Shown here: positions 13,029-25,900 of the stretch, piece after piece
Layout of the letters: every line of letters begins with the position of its first letter
How positions within the stretch are numbered: position 1 is the stretch's first letter
Assembly (NCBI GenBank): GCA_964006375.1
Contig: OZ023270.1
Coordinates: 55,081,036-55,145,035 of the forward strand
Reading direction: 5' to 3'
Length of the DNA stretch: 64,000 bases
From: Tillus elongatus
Lineage: Eukaryota > Arthropoda > Insecta > Coleoptera > Cleridae
The notes under the pieces: model-generated
Told to the model about the DNA's origin: nothing
Databases searched by the model: none
The model's input: the letters and a program-made list of their open reading frames with translations, nothing else
Translations under genes and position numbers: made by a program

Positions 13029-14785
13029 AAAATCTGATTGTTGCAAGTGCCCTACGGTACCGAATTTTGATAAAAAATAATTCAAATAAGGAGTTTTTTA
13101 GCTCAAAACTTTTTTGCTTTTAGGTTAGAGATCTGAATTTCGGTATATAGTGTACATTTTACAATAAAAACCCGCCCACCAAAATTACTTGCCACAGCTT
13201 TGCTTTTATTTTTTATTTTTTTATTTTTTATTTCAACAACACACCACGAGGGCTTACAGCCTAAATACTATTGTACCGTGGGTGTCGACAAGGAGGAAAG
13301 AGGCAACTTGTTGATTCTGGACTTGAAGGTTTGGAGGTTCGGAGGAGAAGGAAAAACATGTGTCGGAAAGGAATTCCACAACTTGGAAGTCCTCGGGACA
13401 AAAGAGCGGACACAACAAGATGTTCTATGTCTGGTGACCTGGGCAGTAAAAGGGTGCATTCGCTCTGCTCCCCTGGTAGATCTCTTGGGGGGCAGCAGGT
13501 AGAGGAACTATGGAAGAAAGCTCCTCTGAGCAGTGCCCGTGCAGACATCTATAAAAGAGAGAGGTCACCAACGGCACGTCGGTGGACAAGGGATGGCAGT
13601 CTTTGGTGAGGGTAAGGTCACCGATGAGACGTATAGCTCTCTTTTGAATGGAGTCCAGGATAGCGAGTGTAGAAGCGGCAGCAGCACCCCATATGTGGGA
13701 GCAGTATTCGAGGTTTGGTCTTATTTGTAAAATATATAATGTATGGAGATTAGCTGGTGAAAAGTATTTGCGAGCCCGGAAGAGGCAACCTAATTTCTTA
13801 GCAGCTTCTTCTGCAATTGATGTGACATGTTGGTGCCAATTGAGATTTCGATCCACAGAAATGCCAACAAGTGAAAATGACTCATTACTTTGAATAACAT
13901 GGTTGTTTATTGTGATGGGTCTAGAGATGGTGTATCTCTTATGAGAAAGAAAGCAAGACTGCGATTTGGTGGGGTTGAATTGTACAAGATTTCTACTTTA
14001 CCAGTCTAAAATTTTTTGGAGATCCACGGAGACAGAATCCCCCATGAGTCTGCGATCCTCATCTAATTGGGCTAAAGAGACAGGCTTAGAATATTGTATA
14101 TTTGAGTGGAGGGTGCTGTCGTACGCGTAACTGTGAACTGGGTTGGATATACTAGAGAGGAGGTGATTGATGTGGAGAAGAAACAAAGTAGGGGCTTAAG
14201 CTGAACCTTGAGGAGCTCCTGCATTAATTGAATACAGTTTAGAGGAATGGCAATCCACGACAACAGAAATGCTCCGGTTGGAGAGGAAATTTGCTGTCCA
14301 CGTACAGAGTTTTGGTGGTAGGCCATAGGCCGGTAGTTTATTAAGCAGCGCTGCGTGCCAGGCCTGGTCGAATGCTTTGGATAGCTCTAGAGCGACAATC
14401 TGAGATTCACCGTATAGTTCCATAGACTTGTTCCATGAATGGGTGACAAAGGAAAGGAAGTCGGCAGTTGATTTGCGCTGACGGAATCCATACTGCCTGT
14501 CGTGGATTAGAGTGTGTTTTTCAAAAGGAGAGAAATATGCCTGTAGTTGCTAGGAAGCGCTTTGCTATTCTGAGAGTTAAAAAATTGTCCGAAGGAAATT
14601 ACAAAAGTTTTCTGGAAAAACGGGTTTGTTAATCCCAGCTAATTGACTTGTTCAAGCCATTTACAAAAGGAAGTCACTTACCAAATCTAATCAAAATCAG
14701 CCAATTTTTGTTTCTATTTTTTAGGTTATCGGTGTGATGCACATACACACATTACACATACACAAATATATTATATATCTCGGCT
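13029..14785 (-). mobile_element. HINE-like repeat copy C, interrupted by LINE-A copy 1
   Basis: 13029-13204 matches the reversed 3' part of the family: TTGCAAGTGCCCTACGGTAC, a degenerate hairpin end, then GGTATATAGTGTA and ACCCGCCCACCAAAATTA. 14559-14785 resumes the family: CAAGCCATTTACAAAAGGAA, then TTATCGGTGTGATGCACA, ending in short CA/TA repeats. The two parts join in the right order around the LINE at 13205-14558, so the LINE inserted into this copy. Confidence 0.55.
13205..14558 (-). pseudogene. LINE family A copy 1, 5'-truncated and mutated
   Basis: This is the 3' half of the reverse transcriptase plus C-terminal domain, reading leftwards to an A-rich tail (T-rich on the plus strand at 13205-13236). 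Blocks include LSKAFDQAWHAALLNKLPAY, AGAPQGSA, DRNLNWHQHVTSIAEEAAKK and RPNLEYCSHIWGAAAAS. The polymerase box is YAYD instead of YADD, and frameshifts break the frame. GCTTTGCT occurs at both ends (13197-13204 and 14559-14566) as a probable target duplication. Relative to the copy at 48753-51277, about 56 bp is missing near 14525. Confidence 0.85.
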
Positions 14786-15082
14786 GGCTTGATGGTTGTA
14801 GATTTGAAATTTTGGCTATCGCATATATGCTTAGAGATCTTAAAAAAAGAAGTGAAAAACAGTGGAGAACGTGACCACAACTTTTTATTTTTTATTGAAT
14901 CTGTTTTCCAACATTTCGAATCGTTGCATCATACTTTAATTTTAATTTATATTAGTGAATTTTCTTAAAAAAAATTCACTAATGAGGAGATCCCGACTTT
15001 TGAATTTTGAAAAAATTTCTTCAAATGAGCGCTAATTAGGCCCCCCAGAACACATATCCGGGGTCGGTTTAAATTTTTATAT

Positions 15083-15264
<182 letters not shown>

Positions 15265-15765
15265 TTTAGACTATTGGCCACGGTTTTGAACCATTAGCAC
15301 ATTTTAACCAGAATTTTTAGTTAGAGTGGCTGCCCCGATTCTGTGAATAAATTTAATGTGTTCATCGGATTATTACGCATTACACTTTATCTTTTTATTT
15401 AATCTTATCTAAACTTTCTAATTACTCAGCCATCTACATACATATTTAAATAAAGATCCACTCACACATGCGCGAGCTTAAACTCATATTCACACAAGTA
15501 CACATAATGTACAGAGTTAGATTTAACAATTTGTACCTGCAATATTCTATATCTATTTAACTAATTATTACTAGAATATATTAAGGGAAAATAAAATACA
15601 GGGACACAAATCTTCTGCGTCTTAGGGGTCTATCTAGACGACTTTATGCAACTTAGACAAGTGGTTGACCCTGGATAAATTAGGAAAAACAAATGGTTAG
15701 ACAGAAGGATACTTAAAACTATGTACAAAGTTCTAAGTAGCTACTACAAAATAAAATTAGAACCA

Positions 15766-18700
15766 TTAAATATTTATACCCAAGTTATAAATATGTGTAT
15801 TTATAATTAAATATATATCAATATTTCCCGTTGCAAGTAAGTGTGCCAAGTTGAAAGGACACGCAACACAACGTGTCCGCACAATATTTTCAACAAATAT
15901 TTGAACCTGTACCCTAAAATGTGTACAACCCATCAACATATGCTGTATGTCCCCCAACTCGCCACACTCGCAATTGGGATCGTCTTTTAAATTTATTTTA
16001 TATAAGTATGAAGGTACCAATGCATGTCCAAATCTTAATCTACAAATATTTACTATGACTAGTCTATCTAATATTTCGTTTTTAAACCAGGGTAACCTAG
16101 GTGGAAAAGGTTGTAGCTGTTTATAGTAAAATCCCGTACTATTGTGTTTGTATCTTTGTGTCCATTTTTCTTTAATAGAATTAAATAGGTAAGGCCAAAC
16201 GTCGGAGCCCGGACATAGATAGGTTAATTCTTCTCCTGTGTTAATAGATTCTTTAGCCAATGTATCCACTGTTTCATTCTGTAATATCCCACAGTGTCCT
16301 TTTATCCAGCATAAGGTAACGTCTCTGCCTTCTTCTTGTAACAAATACAGCTGTTTTATTAACTCAGCTATCAAATAGTTGTTTACTTTTGTATTTGCTG
16401 TAAAATTATTAATGTTATCAAGGCAACTCTTACTATCTGTGAAGATAACCACTCTTTGCTTGCACTGTTGTTTTACATATTGTAATGCTTCTAAAATTGC
16501 AACTATTTCTGCTGAATATATGGACAATTTAGTATTTAGTCGAAACGTTTTTCTAATTTCACCCTCCGGGACATAATAGGCACAGCCAGTAAAGTTGTTT
16601 TGTTTAGAACCATCGGTGAAAATATGAAGGAACTGTGGAAATTTAGACATTACATCACACTTAAATACCAGATTACGAACGTTACTGGGGAAGTCATTGT
16701 AATTCTGTAAATATATTACTTTCAGTGGTTTCTTTGTTTGTATATTTATGCTATATGTCGGACATAATCTATTTTGATATATATCACCTTTATGTGACAA
16801 AATATTGTGGTAAGCTGTTACAATTAGAGAAGGGGGTTTATAACCCTGACGTGAAGATGTTGTATTAAATATATAGGCTTGGTTTACTTTTTTTATCAAA
16901 TCACTCCCTCTTGTATATTCTTTTATAAGAAACCTAGTAGCCAAATTTTCTGCACGTATTTTTGGAGGCGTTTCTCCAACTTCGGCTAACAAGCAGTCAA
17001 TTGGTGTACTATTCAGAGAGCCAATGCATAAACGAAGGCTTTTATTTTGAATCGTTTCTAGTTTCTTTATGTGGGTTCTACTTGCGTTCAGGTAGAATAT
17101 ACACCCGTAGTCTATCTGCGATCTTACAAAGGACTTGTAAAACATTATGCTTATATTGGGATCAGCTCCCCACTTTGTGTGATTTATAAACCTTATAATA
17201 TTCAGTCCCTTTTCTGTTTTCTTTACTACTTTTTGGATGTGACTTTTCCAAACAAGCTTTCTATCAATAATCAACCCAAGAAAATTAACAGATAGTTTTA
17301 CTTCATAAGATTTACTGCAGATAATAACAGACTGGGGTATTTGCCTTTTCTTGCTAAAAACTCCAAGCTGGGTTTTAGATTCGGAAATACTTAAACCTAT
17401 CTGATGTAAATAACCTTTTAATTCTATAAAATCCTTAGCTATTGCTTCTTGTCCTTCATCTAATTCACAGCAATGCTTATATATACACACGTCGTCGGCG
17501 TATTGAAGAAGTTGGCAGTTTTTTATCGACATTTTCATGTCATTCGTATATATTATATATAGCAAAGGACTTAATATGCTTCCCTGGGGTATCCCTGTAT
17601 CACTTTTTCTAGGACCATACACTATGTCTCCTACTTTCAAGCATAATTCTCTGTCTTCATAAATTTTTACAATTGTTCTCGCAAAATGAAAGGGCACACC
17701 AAGTTTGGTCATTTTCTCAAGTAATATTTTTAAGTTTACGCTATCGTATGCCCCACTAACATCTACGAACATTGCGATTGTGGATTTTTTCTTGAAAAAT
17801 GATTCTTCTATATCGATGACAAGATCGGCAATACTTGACATAGTTGACATATTTCTTCGGAAGCCATGTTGAGTATTTGATATAAGACCATTTTGTTCTA
17901 GCCACTTTTCTAAGCGGTTTTTTAATAGTTGCTCAAAAACCTTTAACATACAGGAACCTAGGGAGATTCCCCTATAGGATTCCCATTTTAGTGGGTCCTT
18001 AAAAGGCTTTAAGAAAGCAATGATAATGTATATCTTCCACTGTTCTGGGATGTTTCCAGACATCCAAATACTATTAAAAATTTCTAGAAGAATCATTTTC
18101 ATTTTATGAGAGAGGTGTTGTAATATTTCGTAAGAGATCCCATCAGCTCCTGGAGATGAATTTTTCTTTCTATTTTTTAGACTATTTTCTAACTCTAGTA
18201 ATGAGAACTTTTGAAGTAGAGGATGGTCGTGTTGATGCATTTGTACCATGTCACAATTATTTTCTTTGGCGTAATCTGGTGTGATACTACTAAGGAATCC
18301 TTCTGCCCATATGGCATCTTGATATCTGTTTGTTTTATTAGTGTTCCCATTATTCAGTCTCTTTGTCATATTCCAAATTTCTGTAATCGAGGTGTTTCTA
18401 TTTAATTTATCACAGAAAATTTTCCACGAATTTCTTTTGCTTGCCAGTATTGTCCTTTTTTTTATAGCTGATATTCTTTTGTAGTTTAGAAAATTTTCAT
18501 ATGTTGGACAACTTTTATACGATCTTAATGCTTCTCGTTCATCAGTTATTGCACGTTTGCAGTCTTCATTCCACCAAGGTTTATTAAAATTATTACTGAG
18601 AACTGTCTTCTTCTCCGGAATTGAAGACTCACATGCCTTGTTTACGAGATCAACAAACAATTCATAAGATAAATTTTGTTCCAAAGAATGTAAATTTGTC

Positions 18701-19515
18701 AAAGATTCCATTGAGGAAGAAAACAACTCCCAGTTAGCCTTTTTTAGATTCCACTTTTTTGTTTTAATGTTTTGATTACATAAAGAGTGTAAACAATTAT
18801 TAATACTATTACTATCAGCAAAGGTACCATCATTACTATTACTAGCATCATAACAGTAATCTAACAAAATTGCGTAATGATCCGACCCAAGGGAATCATC
18901 AGCAACAGTCCAATCGAATTTATGAAATATACCCGGGGAACAGATAGACAGATCCACGGCAGACACTCCTGTATGTAGTGGTGTTTTTACTAGAGTTGCA
19001 GCCCCTGTGTTTAAGAAATTAATTCTACAGTCTTCGATTGCTGCTAATAGTTCACGACCACCAAAGTCTGTACCGCTACAACCCCAGGAACTGTTATGAC
19101 AATTTGTGTCACCACATATAATAAAAGGTTTTTTCAAGCTAGCAAAAAAGTTTTCCCATTGTTGTTTCGTAATTTTTGTATTTGGTGAGATATATACTGA
19201 ATATAAATTTATGCAACATTTTCTATTTAAAATTAAATTTACTGAGATACACATCATATTTGGAACCTGATAAAATGTACTATCTGTTTGAGATACAAAC
19301 TTATTTTTTACGAGTATAGCTACTCCGCCATAGCCATCCTGTCGATCCTGTCTAAATACATTATATCCACCAAACTTTATTATACTACCTTCTTTTAGCC
19401 ACGTTTCACTAATAAGAGCAACATCAATATTTTTGTCATACATAAATCTCTCCAAATGACCGCCATTGGCCCTTAACGACCTAGCGTTCCATTGCAAAAG
19501 CTTTATTCTGGACAT
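15766..19515 (-). CDS. I-clade LINE ORF2: endonuclease, reverse transcriptase, RNase H
   Basis: This 1249-residue frame has no internal stop. The APE endonuclease (about 1-230) shows WNARSL, ISETWL, GDTNCHN and GSDHYAI. The reverse transcriptase (about 430-760) shows SPGADGISYE, YRGISL, FVDVSGAYDSV, GIPQGSILSPLLY and the catalytic YADD at about residue 672. RNase H (about 960-1095) shows FTDGS, YSAEIVAILEAL, FTDSKSC and GHCGI...NETVDTLA, so all four acids are present. A CECGELGDIQHMLMGC zinc motif lies near the C-terminus. It starts at ATG 19515, overlapping the end of ORF1 by 13 nt, which suggests termination-reinitiation. It appears competent for nicking and copying its RNA. Confidence 0.95.
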   Translation of the reverse strand: MSRIKLLQWNARSLRANGGHLERFMYDKNIDVALISETWLKEGSIIKFGGYNVFRQDRQDGYGGVAILVKNKFVSQTDSTFYQVPNMMCISVNLILNRKCCINLYSVYISPNTKITKQQWENFFASLKKPFIICGDTNCHNSSWGCSGTDFGGRELLAAIEDCRINFLNTGAATLVKTPLHTGVSAVDLSICSPGIFHKFDWTVADDSLGSDHYAILLDYCYDASNSNDGTFADSNSINNCLHSLCNQNIKTKKWNLKKANWELFSSSMESLTNLHSLEQNLSYELFVDLVNKACESSIPEKKTVLSNNFNKPWWNEDCKRAITDEREALRSYKSCPTYENFLNYKRISAIKKRTILASKRNSWKIFCDKLNRNTSITEIWNMTKRLNNGNTNKTNRYQDAIWAEGFLSSITPDYAKENNCDMVQMHQHDHPLLQKFSLLELENSLKNRKKNSSPGADGISYEILQHLSHKMKMILLEIFNSIWMSGNIPEQWKIYIIIAFLKPFKDPLKWESYRGISLGSCMLKVFEQLLKNRLEKWLEQNGLISNTQHGFRRNMSTMSSIADLVIDIEESFFKKKSTIAMFVDVSGAYDSVNLKILLEKMTKLGVPFHFARTIVKIYEDRELCLKVGDIVYGPRKSDTGIPQGSILSPLLYIIYTNDMKMSIKNCQLLQYADDVCIYKHCCELDEGQEAIAKDFIELKGYLHQIGLSISESKTQLGVFSKKRQIPQSVIICSKSYEVKLSVNFLGLIIDRKLVWKSHIQKVVKKTEKGLNIIRFINHTKWGADPNISIMFYKSFVRSQIDYGCIFYLNASRTHIKKLETIQNKSLRLCIGSLNSTPIDCLLAEVGETPPKIRAENLATRFLIKEYTRGSDLIKKVNQAYIFNTTSSRQGYKPPSLIVTAYHNILSHKGDIYQNRLCPTYSINIQTKKPLKVIYLQNYNDFPSNVRNLVFKCDVMSKFPQFLHIFTDGSKQNNFTGCAYYVPEGEIRKTFRLNTKLSIYSAEIVAILEALQYVKQQCKQRVVIFTDSKSCLDNINNFTANTKVNNYLIAELIKQLYLLQEEGRDVTLCWIKGHCGILQNETVDTLAKESINTGEELTYLCPGSDVWPYLFNSIKEKWTQRYKHNSTGFYYKQLQPFPPRLPWFKNEILDRLVIVNICRLRFGHALVPSYLYKINLKDDPNCECGELGDIQHMLMGCTHFRVQVQIFVENIVRTRCVACPFNLAHLLATGNIDIYLIINTHIYNLGINI

Positions 19516-21059
19516 GAACAGTTGTTTAAAATTTCTGTTACTTGACTTTTAAAACTTTCTATAATTGAGACATCGGTCATATCAACATTAGCCCAGGTCA
19601 ATATATCTTTTGCTGAAGCGATAATTCGGTCTCTAGCTTCATTTAAGCTATTTTTATTTATTTGTGTTTGGCTAATGTAGTTAGGTGAATAAGGATTTAT
19701 GATGCCACTTTCTCGTGACACGTCCGAATGAGGGGTATTGTCATGTGTGGGTCCAGTAGTACGTCTCTGGTAATTGTGTGAAGGTAATCTAGGGTGCTGA
19801 TTGTTTGACTTAATGTTTACATTGTCTTTGTTGTTTACGGAATTGTATTTCTTTTGCTGATTAGTTTTTTGTTGAAATTGTTTGTTTGTTTGTTGTAATT
19901 GTTTGCTCGTTTGTTGTAATTGTTTGTTTGATTGTTGTGATTCTAAATTTATTCGTTGACTATGTATATTAATATGTTGTTGTTCCTGTTTGCTCTGAAT
20001 GGATTGCTTGTTAAGTGGGTTGGGTGCTTTCAATATTTGGGAATAGTTTTTGTCGAGTTTGTCTAAACATTCTTTATAAGATATATTTTCTGTACCCATT
20101 ATATATTTAATTGTTTTTTGCCTAGAAAACTCCGGGCAGAGCCCACGATCTGTGGCCGCGTGGTCACCCGAACACAAAACGCATACAGGAGATGATTTCT
20201 GATCGCAGTCTTCGCTAAGATGATCTTTTCCGCAAAATTTGCATCTCTCACGAGCCCTGCACTGAGAGCTGATGTGGCCGTACCTTAAACATTTAAGGCA
20301 CTGAACCACTCTTTGAATATATGGTTCCACTTGATAAAGAATTTTCATTATTGCTACTTCAGAGGGAAGCGTCTGGCCTTTAAAATCTACTAAAACTGAT
20401 GACGTTTTCACATATTCTACTTGTCCGTCTCTAAAAACTCTGCGATTAAGCCTTTTTACATTTAAAATTTCAAAATTATTATTATAAGTTGGTTCGATCA
20501 TTTCAATTATTTCTTCCTCGTTAATGTCTAGGTCCACTTGCTTAATAACACCCTGTCTCCTTGTAAGGAAATTTGGAATGTAAGCAATATAATTTTTATT
20601 TCTTAAATGTTCTGAATTTATTAATGAATTTGCACTATCATATGTAGAAAAAATAATTTTTAATTTATTACGACCAATACTTGATATATTTAATATTTTA
20701 TCTTTCAAATTATTGCCGCAATTCATTATTAATTTAGCAGTCCCTATACGGTGCATTTTGCCAATATTTTCATTTATATTCTTACTTTGTACATAAACAA
20801 CAAATGGACCCTTATCGTCTTTCTGATAAGTTTTAATGAGTTCTGTTCTGTGAGAATTTAATTTATCTTTAATATTTACATTATTTTTTTCCAGTCTACT
20901 AGTTATTGTTAAATCCGATTTCCCTAATTTTAAATCTTCTAATAATTCTACATGTTTTAAATAATGTTTTCCACTTACCTCCTTTTTCCCCTTATTTTTC
21001 TTAATAATATTTATTTTCATATTATTATCTTTCCTACTTACTGCTTTATCTCCTTGCAA
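19503..21059 (-). CDS. I-clade LINE ORF1: zinc-knuckle nucleic-acid-binding protein
   Basis: About 518 residues. A basic N-terminal region is followed by an RRM-like middle (about 80-240) and then three zinc knuckles: CLKCLRYGHISSQC, CKFCGKDHLSEDC, and CVLCSGDHAATDRGLC. After these comes a Gln/Asn-rich low-complexity tract of LQQTSKQLQQTNKQ-type repeats. ORF1 proteins coat LINE RNA. The open frame begins at a TTG. The best ATG is at 21166 in another frame (MGDKVPPDRGKQDLNDKD...) and runs into this one near 21059, so a one-base indel probably separated the true start from the rest. It ends in SCPE and its stop overlaps the ORF2 start. Confidence 0.9.
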   Translation of the reverse strand: MQGDKAVSRKDNNMKINIIKKNKGKKEVSGKHYLKHVELLEDLKLGKSDLTITSRLEKNNVNIKDKLNSHRTELIKTYQKDDKGPFVVYVQSKNINENIGKMHRIGTAKLIMNCGNNLKDKILNISSIGRNKLKIIFSTYDSANSLINSEHLRNKNYIAYIPNFLTRRQGVIKQVDLDINEEEIIEMIEPTYNNNFEILNVKRLNRRVFRDGQVEYVKTSSVLVDFKGQTLPSEVAIMKILYQVEPYIQRVVQCLKCLRYGHISSQCRARERCKFCGKDHLSEDCDQKSSPVCVLCSGDHAATDRGLCPEFSRQKTIKYIMGTENISYKECLDKLDKNYSQILKAPNPLNKQSIQSKQEQQHINIHSQRINLESQQSNKQLQQTSKQLQQTNKQFQQKTNQQKKYNSVNNKDNVNIKSNNQHPRLPSHNYQRRTTGPTHDNTPHSDVSRESGIINPYSPNYISQTQINKNSLNEARDRIIASAKDILTWANVDMTDVSIIESFKSQVTEILNNCSCPE

Positions 21060-21288
21060 TACCTCATATTCGTCTGATTTGACGAATTATTAACTATATC
21101 TATTTCCATTACATCTTTATCATTTAAATCTTGTTTTCCCCTATCCGGGGGCACTTTATCACCCATATCTACACTATTAAGAACACACAACTATTAAAAT
21201 AATAATAATAATTGCTTAACCTTGTCTTTAAATAAATGTTCACTAGCTCTCGAAATCACAACCGCTCACTTCGGTCGCTCGTACGAGA

Positions 21289-21440
<152 letters not shown>

Positions 21441-22976
21441 CACACCGATAACTCAAAAAATAATGGACCGATTTTGATTAAATTTGGTGAATAAATTCCT
21501 TTTGCAAATGGCTTGGATAAGTTCGTTAGCCAGGAAAATCGGTCTAGGTTTTCCCGGAAAATTTTGTGTTTTCTTTCGAAAAAAATTTATATCTCCGGAA
21601 TTGACAAAGTAAGGGCAACCAAATTTCATATGCGGATTTATTTCATTATAGGCAAGTTACCTACCAAAATTTAGCTCCGTAGGTTAAAGGATAAAAAAGT
21701 TACAGGCATTCAAAGAAAAATAAATTTGGATTTTCCTCAAAACGTCAAAATTGCGATTTTAAACGTCAAAATTGGTGAGTACATTCATTTCGCAAGTCAC
21801 TTGAATAATTTTGTTAGCTAGGAAAATCCGCCAAAGTTTTCCCGGAAAAATTTGTGTTTTCTTTCGCAAAATATTTATATCTCCAAAATTAACAAAGTAA
21901 GGGCAACCAAATTTGGTAAGCTGGTTTATATCGTTATAGGTGTGCCACCTACCAAAATTTAGCTCTGTAGGTCAAAAGACAAAAAAGTTATGGGCATTCA
22001 AAGAAAAATAAATTGGGGGTTTCCTCAAAACGTCAAAGTGACAATTGAAAACGTCAAAATTCGCAACATTTAGGCAAATAACTTGCATCTAATACGATCT
22101 ATGGAAAGAAAATGTCTCGAGAAGAATGTTTTACATACACCGAACTCTTAGTTTCAACCGTCATTGTCCTTCATTTTACTAAAATATTTCCAGAAAATTC
22201 ATTTCTAATAGACCCTTTCTCTGATGCTTGGCAGTAGCCTTAGCTATAGAGTTTATTGTTTAATGGTATATAATTTTTGTCGAATTTTCGTAAAAAATCA
22301 ATAAAGCTCAATATATTCGTTATTATACAAGATATGAAAAAATATTGTATACATTAATTATACGGTGTTTTGAGCTACATCTTAAAAAATTATTACGACA
22401 ATCACAGGGTGGCCCATAAGTCGTTGGTGATACAAATAATATTTTTTTTGTCGAAAACGCCTTATTTTTTTTGCATTTTCCATCGAAATATAATGCATGT
22501 TTGTAAGTTAAGAAATTCTGGAGGCAGCAAGTGCGTTGTGGTTGCGAATTTTGATTAAATGCTTCATATTTGTAAAGCTCAATTTGCTATTAACCTATAA
22601 GGTTGACCAGGAAACGGATTTTTTCAGTAACACTTTTGGTTTACTTTTGGAAATTTCTGTACGTTTTCAAACAATCAAGTTATTTTGATGAAACATGGCA
22701 CATTGTTTTTACTATATATGTTATACTGGTAATCAAATTTGATGCCTGCTTTTTCTATATAGGTTATACTGGTAACCAAAATTGATGTCTGCTTTCTTAA
22801 AAAGAAAACACACATATTTGCAATAAAAACATTTTTATGAAAATTCACTACCATAACGCACTTGCTGCGTCCCGAGATTATTTTTATATTTTAATATAGG
22901 GTTTAAGAATAAACATTTTAAAAATGACCACATACGGATTCATAATTTTATTTCGAAAGTATTAAGCCATTAACCA

Positions 22977-25900
22977 TTTTTCCCTTAGGGCTCGTCCGCG
23001 TCTATACCGCCCCGATAGCACCGCGGCCTTGGCTTATTGTGCATGCCCTTTGTCTTTTCTACTCCACCCATTCCAAAATCACTGTGCCTTGGACTAGTCT
23101 GCACAGAAATTGGTAGGGTGAAGTTTTATATCGCTCTGTCTCCGGTCTAGGCTGTCCGTAGATCAGTTGTCTTTTGCGGTCCAGAGTTTTACACTCGCAC
23201 AAGATGTGCTGGGTTGATTCCTTCCTCTCGCCGTAGAGTCTGGATGCCAGATTCCCCTGGAACCGCCCCATTTTATTCAGGTGTTTCTTGACAGCCATGC
23301 GTCCCGTCAAGAGTCCTGTTATGTTCCTGAGCTGTCGTATGCTAGGATTTAGCAGCTCCACAGCTCTATTTGGACCGGGTTTCTCAATTACTGACTTCCC
23401 ATGTCTGAGCCCTGGACAGTCTGCCCAGTACCCCTTATATTCGTCTCTGACCCAGGACTTAATGGATCCCCTGGCAGGGCTCATCGTCACGCCCAGGACT
23501 GCTTCTGGTCCCATAAATGGTTCTGCTGACCCCCCCCCCCCCTTCGCGAGACCGGCAGCTTCTTCATTGCTTTTGATCCCCGAGTGACCTAGCACCTAGA
23601 TGAGGGTGGCCTCATTCTACACAGCCATGTCGCTCGTCTCGTCTCGGCATTCAATTACGAGCCTGGAATTTACCCGTCGGCTACTTAGGGCCTTAAGGGC
23701 TGTCTGTGGCTATGAGGATCTGCTTGTTGGTGTAGGGGCTACACCAACACATCTCTTGTTCTCTCGCACACATTCCAAGATGGCGTACGTTTCGGCCTGG
23801 AAGACCGTTGCATGAGCTGCGACGGAAATACTGTTACTTACCCTCGGTCCTTCCGAATAAACGCCTGCCCCCGTCCCACGCTCCCCGCCGGATCCGTCCG
23901 TGAACCAGACGAACGCGTCCCGTGGCAGGCCCGACGTATCCCCCGCCATGCCTCGCAGTTGGGGATTTCCACTGTAAACTTGTTTTCCCTGCAGATTCGC
24001 GAGCTCGCGAGGTTTGACCTCATTTCAAGCATGGGCTCCTTCACGATGTCCTGAATTTTGCAGTGGCCCCCTGGGTTGATCTTCAGTCTATCATTACAGG
24101 CAAGCCTGTATAGTGGGGGGGGGGGGGGCAAAGATCCAGCAATACCTCCATGGCGGCTGTGATGCCGAGGCAAGGCATCCTTTGGATCTTGCCTAGTTTT
24201 TGTTTGGCACTGGATTGTGTCACCTTAAACCACCAGACCAGTGCCGCATAGGTTAACGATGGTCTGACGACTCTTGTGTACAGCCAGTGGGCCATACTAG
24301 GTTTTAGTAGTAGTTATAATGATAGTAAGCGCCGGCGCAGTTATGTCTATACCCTGTTGGAACATGGTGGACATTATTTCTTCGAATCCCGGGGATTTGA
24401 ATGGCTTAAAGCTGTTAATGGCCCATCTAATTTTGCTCCAGGTAACCACCTCTTTAGCGACAGTCCAGTCTACTCTAGATGACCGCCTGTACGGCGCCTG
24501 TATTTCTGAGTGTTCCCAGTCCGGAGGTGATTGGTTTATTATGTTGCAGCCGGGGAAGTGCGTCCGTAGTAGGACTTCCATAGTTTCCTCCCTCGAGCTT
24601 GTAAAACATCCCGTCGATGTTTTAAGGGAGCGTGCGTTGGTCTCAGTGCCCTTGGACAGAATCTTGTGTAGTCGAGTACTCTCGGATGTGCTCTCCACTT
24701 CCTCGCCGTGCCTCCTCCACGACTCCTTCTTGGCGTCTCTCAGTCTTTTGTTGCAGCTTGTTAGGGCATGTATATATTCATCCATCCATTCACGGGACAT
24801 TCGTGGTGGACGCCATCATTTTCAGGGGGCAGTTGGCGATATAGGCCGAGGTGATTACGTCTCGCACTTAGGCTGTCGCAATCTCAAGGTCTATTGAATT
24901 GTCTATGGTCTCTTAACCCCTCACAGTTCCTCTGCTAGGTCTGCCCTGTAGGCTTCCCACTCCGGCTTGCGAGGGTCCCGGTACCATATCGTTTGTCTTT
25001 CGACTTTGGCATTTTCAAACTAGATGTATCTGTGGTCTGAGCTACTCACTTCCCCAGACATATCCCAGTTGTTAACAAAGTTACCTAGATACTGGGTGAA
25101 GACTGTTAGATCTAAAACTTCCTTATGGCGTGTTGTGACGAAGGACGGTTTATTACTATCTAAATTAACTGTCTAAATTAAATTTCATAAAAAATTGTAA
25201 AAGCGACTTACCTCTAGAGTTTGTGTCCGACGATAAATTTATTTAATATAAAGTCTATTTAGATTTCTGTTAATCATAAGTATTTTCGTAACACTTTTAG
25301 TTCTATCAGCTACAATCTGTTGGTATAACCTCTTTAAGTAAGTAAAATTCAAGCTGATGTTGTCGAGTCTCGTTTCAGATATCACCGTGTAGTTGTTTAT
25401 TTTATTTAAAGTTGAATTTGTTATCATTTAGGCAATTTGTTGTCAATTTTCCTGATACTTCTGATATGTTTTGTTTTGTTTAATTTAATTATGTAATACA
25501 TTATTATGAAGTGTTAGGTTAAGATAGGGAAACATAACATTTAAAATCTACCTTGCTATGATGGGAACTGTGAGAAAGGCTGCATAATGTTTAGTTTTGT
25601 ATTTAATTGGAATGTTTGCAATTTTACTGAAACTGAAGTGTTGTGATTTGTTTACATTCAAATGACATGATACATTCCATTTAGTTTCAAAATTTAGGTC
25701 AAATGGCCAGTTGTCATGTCAAATCTCGACTTGTCAGAGCTGCCAATCGGAGATTGAGATTCCCTCCGCCTAGAAAAGTAGTACCTTGTTCTTTTAATAT
25801 TAATTTCTAAGAATGGTTTAGTATGGGGAATTGTTTTGTTCTTATACAGGATATTAGTAGTTATACAGGATGCACTACATGTTTAAATCTGCATTTATTT